The notes under the pieces are model-generated. The model was not told where the DNA came from and searched no databases. It saw nothing but the letters and a program-made list of their open reading frames with translations. Of a stretch of DNA of 64,000 nt, positions 46,142-56,178 are shown piece by piece. Source of the DNA: Aselliscus stoliczkanus (taxonomy: Eukaryota > Chordata > Mammalia > Chiroptera > Hipposideridae); contig CM066732.1 of assembly GCA_033961575.1 (NCBI GenBank), positions 84,189,687-84,253,686 on the forward strand. The letters are read 5' to 3'. The first letter of the stretch is position 1. The number at the start of each line of letters is the position of its first letter. The translations under genes were made by a program, and so were the position numbers.

Positions 46142-47060
46142 ATTTTCCTAACTTTTACCTAACAATATCACATTGGAACTTACTGAACTAAATGATCTCT
46201 GCCTGTCCTGAGGCTTCTGTTTTGAGTTCTCTCTTGGCACCATTTTAGCAGGCACTTAAAACTGGGATTTTTTTTTTGAGCTTGGATGAGATGCAGAATA
46301 ATTTTTGGTTATGCATGACTGAGATGCAAGAAAAATATTTCAGAGAAATAAACTGTCTCTAAGTAGTAATAAGAATAATTTGGAATAGGATTGGTAGAGA
46401 ATTTAAACTTTAGCAGCATCAATATGTGAAACATACTAAAATCTCACTTTCATATTTTGTGGTATATTGCTAATCATACTTAACAGCTCTGATTGATACA
46501 TATTTTGGTTGCACATAAAGATTTCTCATCCTTATGCCTCCATCATTCTGTAAATAGAAGTTGAAAGACAGCATTTCAGCATACTGTTGTTTATTATCCA
46601 TTCCTCAGAGGTAGATAGAGCCCAAGCAAGAGTTCTTTGTAAACACACCCCAATATGAATCCAGGACATTTAATTTATGCACAAAAATTGTCATAAGTCT
46701 TTCTGTTTGTAGCTTATCTTACACATCAATGGCAAGAAAATTAAAAGTCTCCATTAAAACCATGGAGTTTCAAATTATAAAATTCCAAGACTTAGATGCA
46801 ACCTAGCCAAGGATATTGTTTTCTGTGGATATGGCTGGTCAGCCTTTCCCCACCAAAAGCACCAAGATAATTTCAGAGAATATTACAATAAAGTATACTG
46901 CTTCTATACACATAGGCAGAAAGCACTGCCTGGGAAGGAAAATCATCTTATCCCAGAAGCCTGCAGAAATTGTCCAGTGAGAAAAATGAAGTAAATCCAA
47001 TGTGACAAATCAAAACAATGGAACTGAAGACACATTTTACAAAGTCTTTCAAAGCTGATT
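46142..47060. other. Unassigned AT-rich DNA
   Basis: Nothing recognised; no long open frame. Confidence 0.35.
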
Positions 47061-47074
47061 TGAAATTTTCTTTT

Positions 47075-47529
47075 TGTTTAAAGATTTTTTATTGGGGAGT
47101 TGGCGAAGAGGAACAGCTTTGGGGAATCAGGGAAGGGGAACAGACAAGTTGCTGTCTTTTTGTTCTTCAGTCTAGTTGCGGAGGACGTTGCTTGACTGGC
47201 CCATGTTGGTATCTTCATTGCGCTCTTCCCAGATGAGGCAGATCAGTCGCTGGCCTCTGGACGGCCGCTCACCGTGGCTATTGGCAGCTCTCACGCTGGC
47301 TGCCAGCTACTCATGCTGGCTGACTGGCTGCCGGCCACTCACTGTAGCCTATGGCAGCCCACTGCAGCAGGGGCTGCAGCCTACACTGTCACTGGGGCTC
47401 ACACAGCCCAGCTCCAGGTGGAGCTGTTAGCTGTAGAGGGCAGTGTCACTGGCCCTCATATGTGGGATCCGAACCGGAGCTGCTGGCATCCCAAAGCAGC
47501 CCTTAACCAACGCACCACTCAGCTAGCCC
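47075..47529 (-). mobile_element. Long composite tRNA-SINE, minus strand
   Basis: TAAAGATTTTTTATTGGGGA tail, CTG-rich middle, head CACCACTCAGCTAGCCC. TSD TGAAATTTTCTTTT at 47061-47074 and 47530-47543. Confidence 0.94.
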
Positions 47530-47543
47530 TGAAATTTTCTTTT

Positions 47544-49433
47544 GAAAATTTGTGATTCGTGCAGAGACCCTACACCTTAAGGCTGGGAAGGGTGGGGAAG
47601 AAGGGGCTCTCTCTCTCTTGTAATTCTTGTAATGAACACTTCCAAGGGAAATTTAACCAATAATTTGTAGTAGTGTAGGATAATCCATTTTAAAGTGACT
47701 GTACAAGCAGGGTCATAATTGAAAGTAAATCAATGGATAGTTTCCCAGCTAACTAATGGTGGAGTTGACGTGTTCCTTGTTCTCTTTCCTTGACTTCTTT
47801 GTACCAGTAAATGCTGATGAAATTCTGCTCCGTTAGCACCTGGTTACAGCACTTGCCTTGTTCTTTTCCTTCCTCCCCAACCATGTTCTCTTATCTTTGT
47901 GTTACCTACTTTCCACCCCGTGATCATTAATTCCATCCAGGCTTCTACTTATGTAAAGTTGTGAAAATCCTTCTCCTTAATTCTATGATTTCCACATCAA
48001 ATCTAATATCTAGAATCATACACATCATCTTCTTTCCAAAACCTGAAGTCCCTCCTGACTGTCCTAGTTCTGGCAAAGACACAGTCATCCTTCCAGTCAC
48101 TCAGACCCCAACCCCAGCAGCTGATTATCTCACACTTATGCCCCTCATCCAGCTAGACACCAACCTTTCTAGATTTTTCCATTGTAGTATCACCTAACAA
48201 TGTTTATTTCTGGTTGATGGGATAGTATAAGTATACATTAATCATTTAAACACACACACTGCATCTCTAATGTACATGTAGATAATGCATTTCCTATAAT
48301 TCTACATCTTGTATCAATCTCTTTCTTATCACATTGTGAACTTTTGTATTCATCTTGACTTCATTCCTCAGCTCATCTCACGTGTCCTCAATTTTCCACT
48401 TCCATCCTGTCCATTGGAAGCAAATCTCACTTTTGACTTCGCTAAATTTGAAGGCTTCCCATGTGTGTTCTCTCCACTGCTATTCTTAAAAACCTCAGAA
48501 TTTCCCAGAGTTCTCAAATTTTCCTCCCTCCAATCCAGTTGGTCCTGATTCTTCACCTTCATATCTGTTTTTGGATCTTGACCCATCAATGGATTATCCC
48601 CTATCTCTCTCTCTGGGATCTTCTACTTCTTTGTGGAAAACACAACTTCCCTTCTACCTACAACATTTTCAAGCACCTCAGATAAAAAGGCCTTCTTTAG
48701 CTCTGCTAATCTCTCAAAACCAAACCTCCCTTTCCCTTACTTCATTCTTTTTGAGAGCAGTTGCCTTCCCTTCCTAACTTCCTCCTCATTCCTCAATCCT
48801 CTGTACTATTTTCCGTTTTAGGACTCTACTGAAGTAGCTATCTTGAAGATCATCATTTAATTCCTAAAAACAAAATCCAACAGCCTCATTGCAATTCTTA
48901 GCCTTCTTGGCTTCTCTGATTCACTTGCCACTTACCAACAACTCCCTGATTCTCAAAATGTTTTCTCCCTGGTCATGTAACTCTCTAGTATTCCAAGTTC
49001 CTTCTTATTTTATTGACATCTACCAGGTTTGTTTCTTTTTTTTTTCTTTTTTTGCATGTCTTCCTCTTTTTAATCCCTTAACTATAGATTCCACCCCCTG
49101 CCCAAGGTCCCACTCTTAACCCTTTCCTCTTTTACTTTATGTTTTTGGTTTTTTTTTTTCAGATGTATTTATTGGTTCACATGAGGCTGCCTAGAAAATT
49201 TGTATCTCTTACTTCTCTCTTGAAATGCAGACTAGATTTTTAAGCAATTCCCAGAGAGCTCTTTTTGGCTTTTTCAGGCACCTCAAACTCAACATATCCA
49301 AAATGTAATATATCATTCCCTCCAAATTTTCTTTCCTTGACTGATTTCCTGTTTTATCAATTTTCTTCCATTTGAAAACAAAATGTAGTGGGATTGTTGT
49401 ATTTATTCAACTGTTTCATTCTAGATATATATT
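47544..49433. other. Pyrimidine-rich unassigned DNA, probably old LINE
   Basis: A long CT-biased stretch (about 47940-49140), with text such as CCAATCCAGTTGGTCCTGAT reminiscent of antisense ancient LINE sequence. Open frames of 60-80 codons are frequent because purine stops are rare on this strand; none resembles a protein family. Confidence 0.4.
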
Positions 49434-49597
49434 TTTTAAATTTGTTTTGGGTAACCGTGTTTTTTCCAGGACCCATCAGCTCTAAGTCAAGTAGTTGTCC
49501 TTCAATCTAGTTGCCGAGGACGCAGCTCACTGACCCATGTGGGAATCGAACTGGCAACCTTGTTGTTCAGAGCATGCACTCTAACCAACTGAGCCAC
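49434..49597 (-). mobile_element. Short Rhin-1-like tRNA-SINE, minus strand
   Basis: TTTCCAGGACCCATCAGCTC body, GGGAATCGAACTGG (box B complement), CTAACCAACTGAGCCAC head. TSD about TTCATTCTAGATATATTTT / TTTCTTCTAGATGTTTT. Confidence 0.85.
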
Positions 49598-49949
49598 TTT
49601 CTTCTAGATGTTTTAAGTGATCCTGGTTATTGGAAAATCTTTCTTTCTTCTTTCCAATAATCTAAATTCTGTGTAACTTCTCAGATACAGGTTTCAAGTC
49701 CCTACTGCCCTATGGCCTGATAACTTCTCTGCTCTGACTACTGTGTTACTTATTATTCATTCCTTTGATTAAACTTTAACAAAATATTACTTCTGGTTAA
49801 TTTTTTTTTGCATCATATTTTCATTTAATTTTTATGTGTCTATGTTTTATTTACTCAATTAGATTATAAATCTAATTTTATTTCAAAAACATGGCTTATT
49901 TATTACATTTCCTCAATCTGTCCCCTTATTTATGTAACCAAAACATGTT

Positions 49950-50745
49950 TGTGAGGTATGTATAGTATACCAAACACAATATCAGATGTTGGGCAAAGAT
50001 TTATATGACATGTTCTTGGCTAAATCCCCCATAGAGGGATTTAGCATCTAATGGAAGAGTCAGAAACAAAAATAAATAGGTACAACAATGTGACGAATGT
50101 TGTGTTAAATCTGCATGCGGTATACTTTAGGCACACAAGGAAGAAATGCCTTAATAGATTAAAAATTATCCCAGAAGATGCCACCTAGGTTTATTCCTCA
50201 AGGAGGGATAATAGTTAAGAAGGTGAACAATGATGAAAGGGTATTCTATGCAGAGCAAAGTTAAATGGTTAAAAAATATATAGCTTATTTGCAGGTCACA
50301 ATGATTAGGTATGGGTAGACTGGGGTTGGAACAGGAATTTGGAAAGGCAAGAATCGCAAAAGGCTATAAATATCAAGCTAAGAGTTTTGACTGGGTACAA
50401 TGAGAAGCCATGAGGAGAATTTTAAATGTTACCTTTCAATGAAGTCATATACATAAAGGTACACAACTCAAATTCTTACTTACAGCTCCATGAATTTTCA
50501 CAAAGCAAAACACTTCTGTGTAGCCAATACCCAGATTGAAAAAGAAAACACTGTCAGAATCTATGGAAAGATTTTAAGCAATGGAAATATATGATCAGAT
50601 TTGCATTTTGAAAGATTTTTCTGGTGCACTGTAGGAAGAAACTGACAGGGAGATCATTTAAATTGCAAAGGCAAAAAAAAAACCAATTAAAAAGACCTTA
50701 AAGTAGTGGCATTTTGAATGGAGAGGAAGGGATGTGTTTAAGAAA
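49950..50745 (+). repeat. L2-like fragment (sense)
   Basis: TATAAATATCAAGCTAAGAG, GAGAAGCCATGAGGAGAATT, then after an interruption at about 50430-50560, AAGCAATGGAAATATATGAT and GTAGGAAGAAACTGACAGGG follow L2 order. 50746-51265 shows nothing recognisable. Confidence 0.5.
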
Positions 50746-51270
50746 TATCAAGGGACAGAATCAGGAAGTTAAGAGGCAGTCTTTTAATAGATCATTATGC
50801 CCATATTGACCAATAATGCCCAGATGGAGTTTACTCTCTGGATCTTTGGCAAAGACACTGTTTCATAAGATCCAGAAGCTGAAGTTTCAGTTTGAGTCCA
50901 AAAGCAGGAAAAAGCCTATGTCCAACTTAAGGTAGTCAGGAAGGAGGAGTTTCCTCTTACTCAAAAGATGGTGTCTTTTTCTTCTATTCACGGCTTAAAT
51001 TGATTGCAAGAGGACCACTCACATTAGAGAGGGATATCTCCTTTATTCTATTTACCAATTTATATATTACTCTCATCCAGAAACACCCCTCAGCTCACCT
51101 AGAATACTGTTTGACCAAATGTCTGAGCACCCCCTGGCCCTTGCAAGCTGACACATAAAATTAACCATCACAGACCCCTCTCTGCTGGTTTTCTTTGGAT
51201 GAACACTAGAAGAATTGGGCTCTGTGACTTTCTTCTTGTTCTGCTTCTGTTGCTGATTTTATTTCTGTTT

Positions 51271-51383
51271 GACAGCTCAGCGGCAGCTCAGCTGGGACAC
51301 AACCTCCTGGTCCATGCGGGAATCAAACTGACAACCCTGTTGCTCTCATGCTCTTTAACCAACTGAGCCACGTGGCCGGCCCC
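51271..51383 (-). mobile_element. tRNA-SINE fragment (trimeric type head), minus
   Basis: CAGCTCAGCGGCAGCTCAGC, GGGAATCAAACTGACAACCC and AACTGAGCCACGTGGCCGGC: first unit only. Confidence 0.85.
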
Positions 51384-51995
51384 CCTTTTCACTCTTTAAA
51401 GTAATTTTTAAAGTATTCTCATCTATGTTGCATAGATTTTTACTTTTAGTTTAACTATTTCTACATCAATTCCCATGATTAGAGCAAGCATGTTATCCTT
51501 CCATCCACATTCCCATACGACTGCTATCTGGTACATCTTCCAAGTGATATAATGATAATCCTTATATTATTATTGTCATCATTATTATATGATAAGGATA
51601 ATAAGGGAAAAGATATATAGAAAACAGTGGAAGCAATACATATGTTAAAACAGAAACTCCCTTCCTTAATGGTAAATCAGGTTTTTTAAATGTTTATTTC
51701 TATGAATTAGAACAGGTAAAATACATTTTTTTCTATTGTTTCTGTTTTATTTTATTTTATTTATCACTCAAAGCAAATGTATTGTTCAGGGCCTTTGCAT
51801 ATGCAGTTCCTTTTACCTGAACAGTTTTCCTTTTTTTTTCCAGATTGATTGAGATGTAATTGACATAAAACATAATTGACATATAATAGTGTGTCTCAGG
51901 TATACTATGTAATAATTTGATTTGTGTATATATATTGTGATATTACTACTATTTTAATTAATTGTCTGTTTAATCTTACTTTTAGTATTTAAATT
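51384..51995. other. Unassigned DNA with an L1-like stretch
   Basis: 51840-51960 (GATTGAGATGTAATTGACAT) resembles old L1 5'-type sequence. The rest is AT-rich and not recognised. Confidence 0.4.
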
Positions 51996-52441
51996 TTTTT
52001 TTTTTAAGATTTTATTGGGGAATTGGGGGAGAGGAACAGTGTTGGGGAATCAGGGAAGGGGAACAGACAAGTTGCTGTCTTTTTTCTTCAGTCTAGTTGC
52101 GGAGGACTTTGCTTCACTAGTCCATGTTGGTATCGTCATTGCGCTCTTCCCGGATGAGGCAGATCAGTCACAGGACTCTGGATGGTTGCTCACCACTGCT
52201 ATTGGCAGCTCACGCTGGCTGCTATCTGCTCATGCTGGCTGCTGGCCACTCACTGTCGCCCATGGCAGCCCACTGCAGCAGGGGCTGCGGCCTACACCGT
52301 CGCCGGGACTCGCAGCCCAGCTCCAGGTGGACCTGTTGTTAGCTGTAGAGGGCAGTGTCACTGGCTCTCATATGTGGGATCCGAACCAGGGCCGCTGGCA
52401 TCCCAAGCCAGCTCTTAACCAATGCACCACTCGGCCGGCCC
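51996..52441 (-). mobile_element. Long composite tRNA-SINE, minus strand
   Basis: TTAAGATTTTATTGGGGAAT tail, CTG-rich middle, head CACCACTCGGCCGGCCC. TSD about GTATTTAAATTTT / GAATATTTTTAAA. The 149-codon plus frame 52015-52464 lies inside it and is not a gene. Confidence 0.9.
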
Positions 52442-53029
52442 TGAATATTTTTAAAGCCAAATAAACCATTCCTGACCTCAGCTGTTCTCTTTGTTTGTTT
52501 CTCTAGTTTCAGACGTTTTGTTTCCTCTTGGTAAATGTTAAACTTTTATCATGCTTAGAAAAAGCTCTGGAATGAAGCATACTTAGTAATGGCTCATTAT
52601 GGCACACCACTCTCCTTGGTTGTCTGCCTGCTTATCTGACCATACTTTTTAGCTTTCTCCCCTTGTATTCTTTACCTCACTCCCTAAATATTCATGCCCT
52701 GTAAGCATCTCTCTTTGGCTCTTACCTCTTCTCATTCCATGACTCTCGTCAAATAACTCATCTAACCACATGGCTTCAACTATGTGTGAGTCTGAGAAAC
52801 AGAAGCCAAGAGAGAAGAGAAGGTGGGAAGGGAGCCAGTGGAGGCTGGGAGAGCCATCAGACTGTGATGCCATTCTGATCCTAAGTGAATCAGAGAAGGA
52901 AGGAAAGTTGGAAGCATCCTAGACTGCTGTGCAATTCTGAGGAGTGTTTGGCAAGGTCACTGGAGAGTCCTCAAACCAAAGTCCCTTATCAGAGGAGTCC
53001 CATCTTCCTTCTGTACCTAGTCATTGCCA
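52442..53029. other. Unassigned DNA
   Basis: Nothing recognised beyond possible old LINE text near 52660-52760. Confidence 0.35.
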
Positions 53030-54372
53030 GAAGCCACTTCAGGCTTAGATAAGCATTGGGAGATTTTACTATGATCATTATTCTAATTTCTGGAAAGAGT
53101 TTGTGAAAGTTTTTCCCAAACTAGTAAATGGATAAGAGAAGGATACACCAACATTGCACATTCCATTTAAATATTACCTAGAGGGGGAAAAGGGAAAATA
53201 ATTTACTCTTTGTGTCTTGCTCTTTGATTCCAGAATTGAATCTATATTCCTGACTTTTCAAAGACATTTGATACATATACTTTGATACAAAGATATTTGA
53301 TACACACATCTCAATTTATAAGACTAATTTAACCTCAATTGCTTTTATAACCCAGGTATGTCATTTAGCATGACAACTTCCTTATCTTCATAAAGTAGGT
53401 CATTTAAATAATGCATAATAGTTATTGAGAATTCTAATTCAAAATTCATTATATAGGGGGCCAGCTTAGTGGCTCAGTTGGTTAAGAGCACAAGTGCTAA
53501 GCAACAGGGTCGCCAGTTCGATTCCCACATGGGCAAGTGAGCTGTGCCCAAGCCGAGCTGCCGCTGAGCTGCCAACAGATGGCAGGATGGCTCAGCTGGT
53601 GAGAACACGTGCTCCTAACAACAAGATTGCTGGTTAGACTCCTACATGGGATGGTGGGCTATGCCCATCCACAAATAAGATTGAACATGGCACCTTGAGC
53701 TGAGTGGCTGTGAGCTGCCAACGGGCAGCCGGATGGTGACTAGACTTGGAGCTGAGCTAGCTGCGCCCTCCACAACTAAGATTGAAGGGCAACAACTTGG
53801 CTATTCCCCTTCCCCAATTCCCGAACACTGTTCCCCTTCCCCAATTCCCCAGTAATATCTTTTAAAAAAACCCAAAAACTCATTATTTATGTTATATCTT
53901 TATAGTAGCCTTGGGTGAAAGACAGGCAACTTTATAAAACCTGGGATCTGAGTATCAGCCTTTCACGGCTTCTGTGAACTGTCAATTTCATGACCAAGTC
54001 TCATAAACTCGAGAATCCAAACTTTCTTATAACTTACTGCTTAAGTCTTACCCCAAACCTGCACAGAGGTCAAAGTCTCCCCTCTTGGCCTTAATGACAT
54101 ACCCTTTTATCCAAGCAATGACCTTGCCCTGGTCCTAAGAGACAGGTTCTCCTTTCAGACCACCCCAGGTAATCAACCCTACACCCACCACTCCCACCCT
54201 TACTAGAACCACACTCCTGCTGGATTCATCTTGGAACCTGATTCAGATCAGAGCAACCCAATATTATAAAAGAAAACACAGCAGCAACAGAGGGGGGAAA
54301 AAAAGTTGGTTTTCTGGCCTATAGTATCCTACTCTTTGCTCAGTAAAAGTTTCTTAAAGATAGAACTTGAAG
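53030..54372 (+). repeat. Duplicated block, copy B
   Basis: Second copy of 37970-40217, same orientation. It lacks the LTR, mariner and type-A SINE of copy A but has its own trimeric SINE at 53456-53870, and about 155 bp are missing after GACAGGCAAC (about 53928). An extra ATTTGATACA-type local repeat sits at about 53267-53305. Confidence 0.85.
53456..53870 (+). mobile_element. Trimeric tRNA-SINE (T+ tail)
   Basis: GGCCAGCTTAGTGGCTCAGT head, further units with GATGGCTCAGCTGGTGAGAA, tail CCCCAATTCCCCAGTAATAT. TSD about AAAATTCATTAT / AAAAACTCATTAT. AATAAA is mutated to AGTAAT. Confidence 0.9.
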
Positions 54373-54446
54373 AGCATTAGGTTGGGAAAGATAAACATGG
54401 CAGGTAACCCAATACTCTCTCTGCCCTTTTAAATATTTGCTTATCC

Positions 54447-54900
54447 TGTGAGGAGGGAGAAATTTTCCTCTACCTTTCTACGTGCTGTCAGCTAGTCTAA
54501 TAATTTAATTGAAATAAGACAGGTTAACAAGAGCAAATAATCAAATTTAATTACATGCACAGAAACCCTACATACAGGAGTGGTTCAGAGACAGAAAGAT
54601 AAAATGAGGTATATGTGACAAACAGCTAAAAATGAGGTAAGATGCCCTGAGGCTTCAGAGGAGAAGAGAGACCTTTTCTGATAGATAAGGACAGATGTTC
54701 AGTAATTAGAAGTTTGCCCTGCTCTATAGATAGGCCATAAAATGTACTTTCTCGTAATAACTGATGGGCAAGACCCTCAATTTAAATTCTTTCAGGGAAA
54801 TTTTCTAAAAGTTTCTCTTAAGCCCACAGGGTCTAATTGCCTTCAGCTCAAAATAATTCACATGCTAAAGCATCTCATCTTGGGGAGGCCTATTCTGAAC
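54447..54900 (-). mobile_element. ERV LTR, family Y (minus)
   Basis: TGTGAGGAGGGAGAAATTTT, ATAAGACAGGTTAACAAGAG, AATTACATGCACAG and CAAAATAATTCACATGC in the family-Y order. It ends about 170 bp before the first METTL17 segment, where METTL17 upstream exons would be expected. Confidence 0.75.
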
Positions 54901-55143
54901 CCCTTTACCCTACTTTCTTTCATTCTCATCTAGCATTTTTCTTTTTCTTTCTTTCTTCTTTTTTTTATCCCTAGCATTTTTCTTTATTCTTGGGGCCGTG
55001 TTTCTCATCAGAATATCACCTCAGTTTATACCTGTACCCTCATAGTTGCCACATCTCTGCTTTCCTCTACAGGTGGTTCAGAATCTGGAGAACCTTATGT
55101 TCCAGGGGTCTTTTTCAGACAGTTTCTACCTGTATCACCCAAA

Positions 55144-55330
55144 GCAAGCGGCAATGTGTAGAGTGTGTTAAATGTGAAATTTGGCAGATAGAAAACTGTG
55201 GCCTCAGCTTTGCAACCCAGCAGTAAGTGTCAGAAGAGAAAAGGCAGCAGAAGAAATTTAGGGAGGTAGACTGTTGTGCTCCTGGAGTGGGAGATGTTGA
55301 GTCTGTTGTGTTCCTTGTCTTGGTCCTCAG
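55144..55330 (+). other. METTL17: METTL17 intron with a GC-AG splice pair
   Basis: The open frame on the left ends after the conserved SPK residues at 55143 and resumes with VQF at 55331 after CCTCAG. Exact protein continuity requires the intron to begin GCAAGC at 55144, a non-canonical GC donor. GC-AG introns are a known minor class processed by the U2 spliceosome, so this alone is not disabling. Confidence 0.75.
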
Positions 55331-55659
55331 GTACAATTCAATGTGGTGGTCTCAGCCTTCTCCCTGAGTGAGCTGCCCAGCAAAGCTGAGCGCACTGAGG
55401 TGGTTCAGACCCTGTGGCGCAAGACAAGTGATTTTTTGGTGAGTTGCAATCCCTTTTCCCTTCAACTTTTAAAGCAGCTTGATGGTTTCTCTGCCTTGCC
55501 TTCTATCTATTGGAGCTTGTCTTCATTCTGACCACTTTTCTCCTTTGTCCCTCTTTTAGGGTCTCCATCCCCATCTTGTATATAATGCCATTTCCTTTAG
55601 GACCGCTATTCTATCTGTGAATGTTCTTACAGAGCTACGGACATTGATCTTTTCATGTA

Positions 55660-55737
55660 TTGGGTTGTCGGAAAAGTCATGACCATTTTTGCAACAAAAA
55701 CATGTAAAACTATGTCATGACTTTTCTGACAACCCAG
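55660..55737. mobile_element. Mariner-type MITE, 78 bp, near-perfect hairpin
   Basis: The element has 24-nt terminal inverted repeats (left TTGGGTTGTCGGAAAAGTCA..., right arm its complement with two mismatches), about 30 bp of interior, and TA dinucleotides on both sides (55658-55659 and 55738-55739). These are the marks of a Tc1/mariner non-autonomous element. It sits in the METTL17 intron between the second and third segments. High arm identity suggests a fairly young insertion. Confidence 0.85.
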
Positions 55738-55987
55738 TAGTTCAGGGCTTTGCTCATTTTCACCTTTCGTGAACAGATACTGGTGGAGAATGGAACCAAA
55801 GCTGGGCACAGCCTTGTCATGGAAGCCAGGGGCCTGGTCCTTAAGGTAAGTTTCTTTCCCTTCTTCTCCCTCTCTCCCCCATCTACCTGTCACCAATTAC
55901 TGGTACTCCTTTGAAAACTGAAAAACTGTCATACAATGGAAGGGTGACTGTCAAGATGGTAGGCCTATGAAGACATTATGATATAGG

Positions 55988-56178
55988 ATCATGGTTGGCA
56001 AACAAGGGCGTGTGGATCAAGTCCATCCTGCCACCTGTGTTCCTATGAGCCAGGCTTATTTGAGTGTCTTTTGTGTGTGGCTGCTTTCACACTACAAACA
56101 GCAGAGATGAATAGTTGGGGCAGAAACAGATCTCGTCTATTCTCTGGGCCTTTTATAAAAAGAGTTTGCCAACCCCTG
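55988..56178. mobile_element. hAT-type non-autonomous DNA transposon remnant
   Basis: Ends read TGGTTGGCAAACAAGGGC at the left and GTTTGCCAACCCCTGAT at the right, the inverted GGCAAAC / GTTTGCC ends of a common mammalian hAT (Charlie-like) family. The interior contains the usual TGGCTGCTTTC...ACTAC region. It lies in the METTL17 intron before the fourth segment. Confidence 0.65.

Noticed and set aside
3000..54000. tRNA genes suggested by many box A/box B motifs
   Set aside because: All occurrences are inside SINEs with poly-A or T+ tails and TSDs. None has an intact cloverleaf outside a SINE.
1..55000. RNASE-family genes expected near METTL17 in human
   Set aside because: No open frame with the RNase A signature was seen on either strand.
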